Below, piece by piece: positions 13,518 to 16,268 of a stretch of 16,268 nucleotides of DNA. The stretch is from the NCBI GenBank assembly GCA_949511925.1, contig CATEYX010000099.1, forward strand, positions 1-16,268. The letters are read 5' to 3'. A model generated the notes under the pieces. That model worked only from the letters and a program-made list of their open reading frames with translations. It had not been told where the DNA came from and searched no databases. Made by a program: the position numbers and the translations under genes. The stretch's first letter is position 1. The number at the start of each line of letters is the position of its first letter. Source of the DNA: Cryomorphaceae bacterium. GTDB lineage: Bacteria; Bacteroidota; Bacteroidia; Flavobacteriales; BACL11.

Positions 13518-14236
13518 TTCTTGCAAATTAATATTAAACGATCAGAAATTTTTTCATCAAAATTATCCAATTTATAATTCCCAAAGATATCAATTATTTT
13601 TAGTTTAGCATTAATGATAAATTCAGAATAATCAGCTAAAGTAATTGCTTTTACTTTTTCTTGAAATTGTTGCTGTTCTTTTCCGTCAGTAATGCAGATG
13701 TCTTTTAGGATATATCCATTTTTCACGTGCCTTGTGATATCAAACTGTATAAAGTCAATCGTTTTTTGTTCATTGAGCACCAAATTAGCAATTATCTTTT
13801 TTGCATTCATAAAATCAATAATCAATAAACCTTCTTTTTTCAGATTACTCGCCATAGCATTAATGGCCTTTTGTTCGTCTTTATGATCTTCAAAGTAACC
13901 AAAAGAGGTGAATAGGTTAGTAACGATATCAAAGGTGTCTTCCTGATAATTCTCACGCATATCGTGTACTGAAAATTGCAGGTTTTTGTTTTCATCCTTT
14001 TTAGCAGTATTTATACTGTTTGGAGATAAATCAACACCAACCACATCCATTCCTTTATGATTAAAGTATTTGGCATGTCTTCCTTTTCCGCAAGCAATAT
14101 CTATAAGCTTACTTCTTTTCTGGATTTGTAAATAGTCAATTAAATTATCAATAAAAACTTGCGCTTCTTTTTCATCTCTATTTTTGTAGAGCGTATGATA
14201 GTAGGGGGAATCGAACCAGTTTGCAAACCAACTCAT
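13514..14236 (-). CDS. Class I SAM-dependent methyltransferase
   Basis: The 240-residue product has a Rossmann-type SAM-binding core: motif I LIDIACGKGRHA (44-55), the acidic residue Asp69 at the end of strand 2 in VVGVDLSPNS, a motif around HDMRE (91-95), and FDIVTNLFTSFGYF (102-115) near motif IV. The N-terminus (WFDSPYYHTLYKNRDEKEA) is typical of a group of small Bacteroidota methyltransferases without a known substrate. There is no targeting signal, so it should be cytoplasmic. It overlaps the MmcQ gene upstream and the ZIP gene downstream by 4 bases each (ATGA), indicating translational coupling. Since rlmB is nearby, an RNA or small-molecule substrate is conceivable, but nothing in the sequence shows it. 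Confidence 0.88.
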   Translation of the reverse strand: MSWFANWFDSPYYHTLYKNRDEKEAQVFIDNLIDYLQIQKRSKLIDIACGKGRHAKYFNHKGMDVVGVDLSPNSINTAKKDENKNLQFSVHDMRENYQEDTFDIVTNLFTSFGYFEDHKDEQKAINAMASNLKKEGLLIIDFMNAKKIIANLVLNEQKTIDFIQFDITRHVKNGYILKDICITDGKEQQQFQEKVKAITLADYSEFIINAKLKIIDIFGNYKLDNFDEKISDRLILICKK

Positions 14237-14577
14237 AATTGTTCTCTTAATTTCTTAGGCATATTTTTTATTACCAAGTTATAGGAATCTTTTACCCACT
14301 GTTCAATTTGATGATCACTTAAATCTCCTGAAAAGCTTACGGAGTTCCAGTGTTTTTTATTCATATGGCAAGCAGTACTTACTTCTGTAAATTCTTCCCT
14401 TAATATTATTGCATTTTCAGGATCACATTTTAGGTTGCAAAAATCAAAAGTCATCATATTGCAAAAAGCAAACATTTTCCCGAGTACTTTAAAAACTAAA
14501 ACATTTTCATCAAATGGAAGTTCTTCTGTTGAACCTTTAAGCGAAAGACAATGTTCTCGGAAATGGTCAATGGTCAT
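14233..14577 (-). CDS. MmcQ/YjbR family protein
   Basis: The 114-residue product is a complete single-domain MmcQ/YjbR protein. Recognisable segments are the PFDENVLVFKVLGKMFA block (21-37), the CDPE turn (51-54), and HMNKKHWNSV (71-80), which corresponds to the YHMNKxHW motif of the family, with Cys-His in place of the usual Tyr-His. The C-terminal helix (YNLVIKNMPKKLREQL) is typical. The family adopts a double-wing fold once proposed to bind DNA; no function is proven. It sits between rlmB (one base upstream) and the methyltransferase (4-base overlap downstream), inside the operon. Confidence 0.88.
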   Translation of the reverse strand: MTIDHFREHCLSLKGSTEELPFDENVLVFKVLGKMFAFCNMMTFDFCNLKCDPENAIILREEFTEVSTACHMNKKHWNSVSFSGDLSDHQIEQWVKDSYNLVIKNMPKKLREQL

Positions 14578-14578
14578 T

Positions 14579-15322
14579 TTAACCTCTCTGCCTTATCGCT
14601 TCATACAAAATAACACCAGTAGCAACTGATACATTTAAGGAAGCAATTTTTCCATTCATTGGAATTTTTGCTCTAGCATCACACATTTTTAAAAATTCAG
14701 GTGAAACACCATCTTCTTCTGAACCTATAATGATAGCAGTAGGAGTCGTATAATCTGGCTTGTACATGTCGTCCTGGGTTTTTTCGGTACAGGCAATTAA
14801 TTGTATTCCGCTTTCTTTCATGAATTGTAAAGCCAATTTCAAGTTCCAAGTTCGGCAAACGGTAACCTTATGCAAGGCCCCAGCTGATGTCTTTATTGCG
14901 TCAGCATTAATAGCGGCAGCATTTTGTTCAGGAATTAAGATAGTTTCCACACCAGCACATTCTGCTGTACGAGCTATAGCTCCAAAATTCCTTACATCTG
15001 TAATTCTATCCAATACCAATACTAAAGGGTTTTTCCCTTCTTCATAGAGTTTAGGGATTACATCCTCAATGTTATGAAAATCGATAGGAGAGATAAATGC
15101 AAAAACTCCTTGATGATTCTTTCTAGTCAAGCGATTAATTTTCTCTAAAGGAACATGCTTATAGTTTATTCTCTTTTCGCGAACCAATTTCCAGAGTTCT
15201 GCAAACAAATCGTTATGCAATCCTTTTTGGATAAATAATTTGTCAATTGTTTTTCCGGCTTCTACCGCTTCAATTATGGCACGTATACCAAATATGTAAT
15301 TTTTTTCTTCTGTGTTATGCAT
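14579..15322 (-). CDS. rlmB: 23S rRNA (guanosine-2'-O-)-methyltransferase RlmB
   Basis: RlmB is a SPOUT-class (trefoil knot) enzyme that 2'-O-methylates a guanosine of 23S rRNA (G2251 in E. coli). From the ATG at 15322 the product is 247 residues. It has an N-terminal substrate-binding domain with FGIRAIIEAV (11-20) and HQGVFAF (70-76), followed by the catalytic knot with LDRITDVRNFGAIARTAE (104-121, including the conserved N-x-GAIxRTA), IIGSEEDGVS (198-207) and IPMNGKIASLNVSVA (220-234). The longest frame starts with a TTG at 15343 deep in the upstream gene. The ATG at 15322 is preferred and overlaps the RmuC-like gene by 8 bases. The related TrmH-type tRNA enzymes share the knot, but the N-terminal domain supports RlmB. 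It is second in the visible operon. Confidence 0.93.
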   Translation of the reverse strand: MHNTEEKNYIFGIRAIIEAVEAGKTIDKLFIQKGLHNDLFAELWKLVREKRINYKHVPLEKINRLTRKNHQGVFAFISPIDFHNIEDVIPKLYEEGKNPLVLVLDRITDVRNFGAIARTAECAGVETILIPEQNAAAINADAIKTSAGALHKVTVCRTWNLKLALQFMKESGIQLIACTEKTQDDMYKPDYTTPTAIIIGSEEDGVSPEFLKMCDARAKIPMNGKIASLNVSVATGVILYEAIRQRG

Positions 15323-16268
15323 TGTTGTCTTCTTTAAACTCAATTTGAGTGGTAATCTCAGGGATATTTCTGAGCTCTATTTCTTTTTTAATTTCTACTG
15401 ATTTAGCTTTTAGATCTTTTGTTAAAATCTGTTTTTTTCGTTTTTCCATTGGAGGATTTAGCTTTTCAGCATTTTCAAACTGAATAACACTCTCCAAAAT
15501 ATCTCTTGGTAATTGCGTTCCTGCTTTGTTGAGGGTGTCCAAAAATTCCTCAGCAAAAAATTGGTCAATCTGTATCCTTCTTTTGGTTGTATGAGCAAAT
15601 TTCCCAATAATCCTACATACATTATCTCTTTCTTCAGGACTTAGCTTGTCAGCAAATTCATATTCCTCAATCTTTTTTAAACTCAGTATGATTGGTTCTA
15701 AAGCATCTTTGGTAATTATATATACATTGTAATCGCCAATGTTATAGGTAAACTGATTAATGACATGCAGGGTGTTAGAAGGAATAACTAAAAACAAATC
15801 CTTTTTCACATCATCATGCTTTGCGTATTTTTTTAGGCTTTCTGTTTGTAGTTTTATGTATTTAGGAAAATTGCTCAAGTCATCATTTGCTGGGCTTTTT
15901 GCGTCAAAAACAATCAGTTGATCCATTATTTCTATGGAATTATCAGGCTTGTTTCTTGGATGTGGAAATTCCTCTTGACTAATGTATTTTATGACATGGT
16001 TTCGACAGATAAGTTGCAAGTGATTTTCAACATCTTTTTCGTGCTCTCCCCAAGTCCATTTCATTTTTTCCAATCTATCTTCTGTTTCTTTTACTCTTTC
16101 ATCATTAAGCCTTTCTTTTTCTTTGGTTAAACTTTCTTGTAAGGTATTCGTTGATTCAATTGATTTTCTTAGCGTTTCATTTCTGTTTTCTTCTTCTTTT
16201 TTCAGAAATACATTCTCATTTTTAAGATTATTTCTTTCTTGCTCGATATTGGAAAGTTTTTCTTTAAG
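15315..16268 (-). CDS. RmuC-like protein with coiled coil and PD-(D/E)XK nuclease core, N-terminus missing
   Basis: The frame is open to the window edge, so the protein's first part lies beyond 16268. A TTG at 16073 and an ATG at 16064 are internal codons, not starts. The visible 317 residues begin with about 65 residues of charged coiled coil (runs such as KKEEENRNET and TKEKERLNDE). The WTWGEHE segment at 71-77 recalls the WGE motif that opens the RmuC domain. A nuclease-like core carries KPDNSIEI (107-114) and VFDAKSP (120-126), which fits the spacing PD-x12-DxK. Later VIPSNTLHVI and TKDALEPII correspond in order to RmuC blocks. RmuC proteins limit rearrangement at repeats and may also restrict invading DNA; they usually have an N-terminal membrane helix before the coiled coil. 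The match to canonical RmuC is partial, so this may be a divergent family. It is the most upstream visible gene of the operon. Confidence 0.65.
   Translation of the reverse strand, partial: LKEKLSNIEQERNNLKNENVFLKKEEENRNETLRKSIESTNTLQESLTKEKERLNDERVKETEDRLEKMKWTWGEHEKDVENHLQLICRNHVIKYISQEEFPHPRNKPDNSIEIMDQLIVFDAKSPANDDLSNFPKYIKLQTESLKKYAKHDDVKKDLFLVIPSNTLHVINQFTYNIGDYNVYIITKDALEPIILSLKKIEEYEFADKLSPEERDNVCRIIGKFAHTTKRRIQIDQFFAEEFLDTLNKAGTQLPRDILESVIQFENAEKLNPPMEKRKKQILTKDLKAKSVEIKKEIELRNIPEITTQIEFKEDNNA

Noticed and set aside
14760..15047. Plus-strand open frame of 95 codons opposite rlmB
   Set aside because: Antisense to conserved rlmB motifs, low-complexity composition and no start signal; a shadow of the real gene.
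16062..16073. TTG/ATG as the start of the RmuC-like gene
   Set aside because: Translating further upstream keeps the frame open to the window edge and gives a clear coiled coil, so these are internal codons.

Overview
The window looks like a chromosomal segment of a gliding or type IX secretion-competent member of the Bacteroidota, probably a Flavobacteriia-like lineage. The evidence is direct. It carries GldJ, a PorP/SprF-family protein, PorU and PorV, which are type IX secretion system (T9SS) and gliding proteins found only in this phylum. Base composition is AT-rich. Several promoters match the Bacteroidota -7 consensus TAnnTTTG, and Shine-Dalgarno sequences are mostly absent. I see no mobile element, phage gene, CRISPR array or RNA gene, and no gene-free stretch longer than about 140 bases. 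Every gene has a recognisable family, so this is mostly conserved core genome.

Layout. (1) Positions 1-1904, plus strand: the 3' part of an SLBB-domain polysaccharide export protein, overlapping by one base a Wzz-like chain-length/co-polymerase protein. This is the end of a surface-polysaccharide locus. (2) 1906-5849, minus strand: porP/sprF-like, gldJ and murF. A strong hairpin terminator and a 20-bp AT palindrome lie between gldJ and murF. (3) 5850-5991: a divergent control region with a candidate promoter facing each way and a 12-bp palindrome between them. (4) 5992-11062, plus strand: porU, porV and ispF. (5) 11059-12234, minus strand: a DUF4442 hotdog-fold protein and a 2-Cys peroxiredoxin with its own terminator. 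(6) 12296-16268, minus strand: a tightly packed operon, read as RmuC-like nuclease (5' end outside the window), rlmB, an MmcQ/YjbR protein, a SAM methyltransferase, a ZIP metal transporter and an AAA_28 ATPase. Junctions overlap by 4-8 bases or are one base apart.

How the genes work together. T9SS cargo crosses the outer membrane carrying a C-terminal sorting domain. PorV carries the cargo to the attachment complex, where the PorU peptidase removes the sorting domain. GldJ is an SUMF1-like lipoprotein related to GldK and is needed for the gliding machinery. PorP/SprF-family beta-barrels work with GldK-type lipoproteins or with surface adhesins. The order porP-gldJ recalls the porP-porK order of the core T9SS operon. 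MurF, IspF, RlmB and the peroxiredoxin are housekeeping neighbours.

Several start codons were moved from the longest open frame. porU is placed at 5992 rather than 5971, porP at 5849 rather than 5891, zip at 13517 rather than 13526, and rlmB at 15322 rather than 15343. The RmuC-like frame runs open to the window edge. I found no convincing undescribed system. The most notable signals are the probable leaderless starts of porU and the DUF4442 gene, the palindrome in the divergent T9SS promoter region, the terminator just before murF, and the PorP-GldJ pairing.
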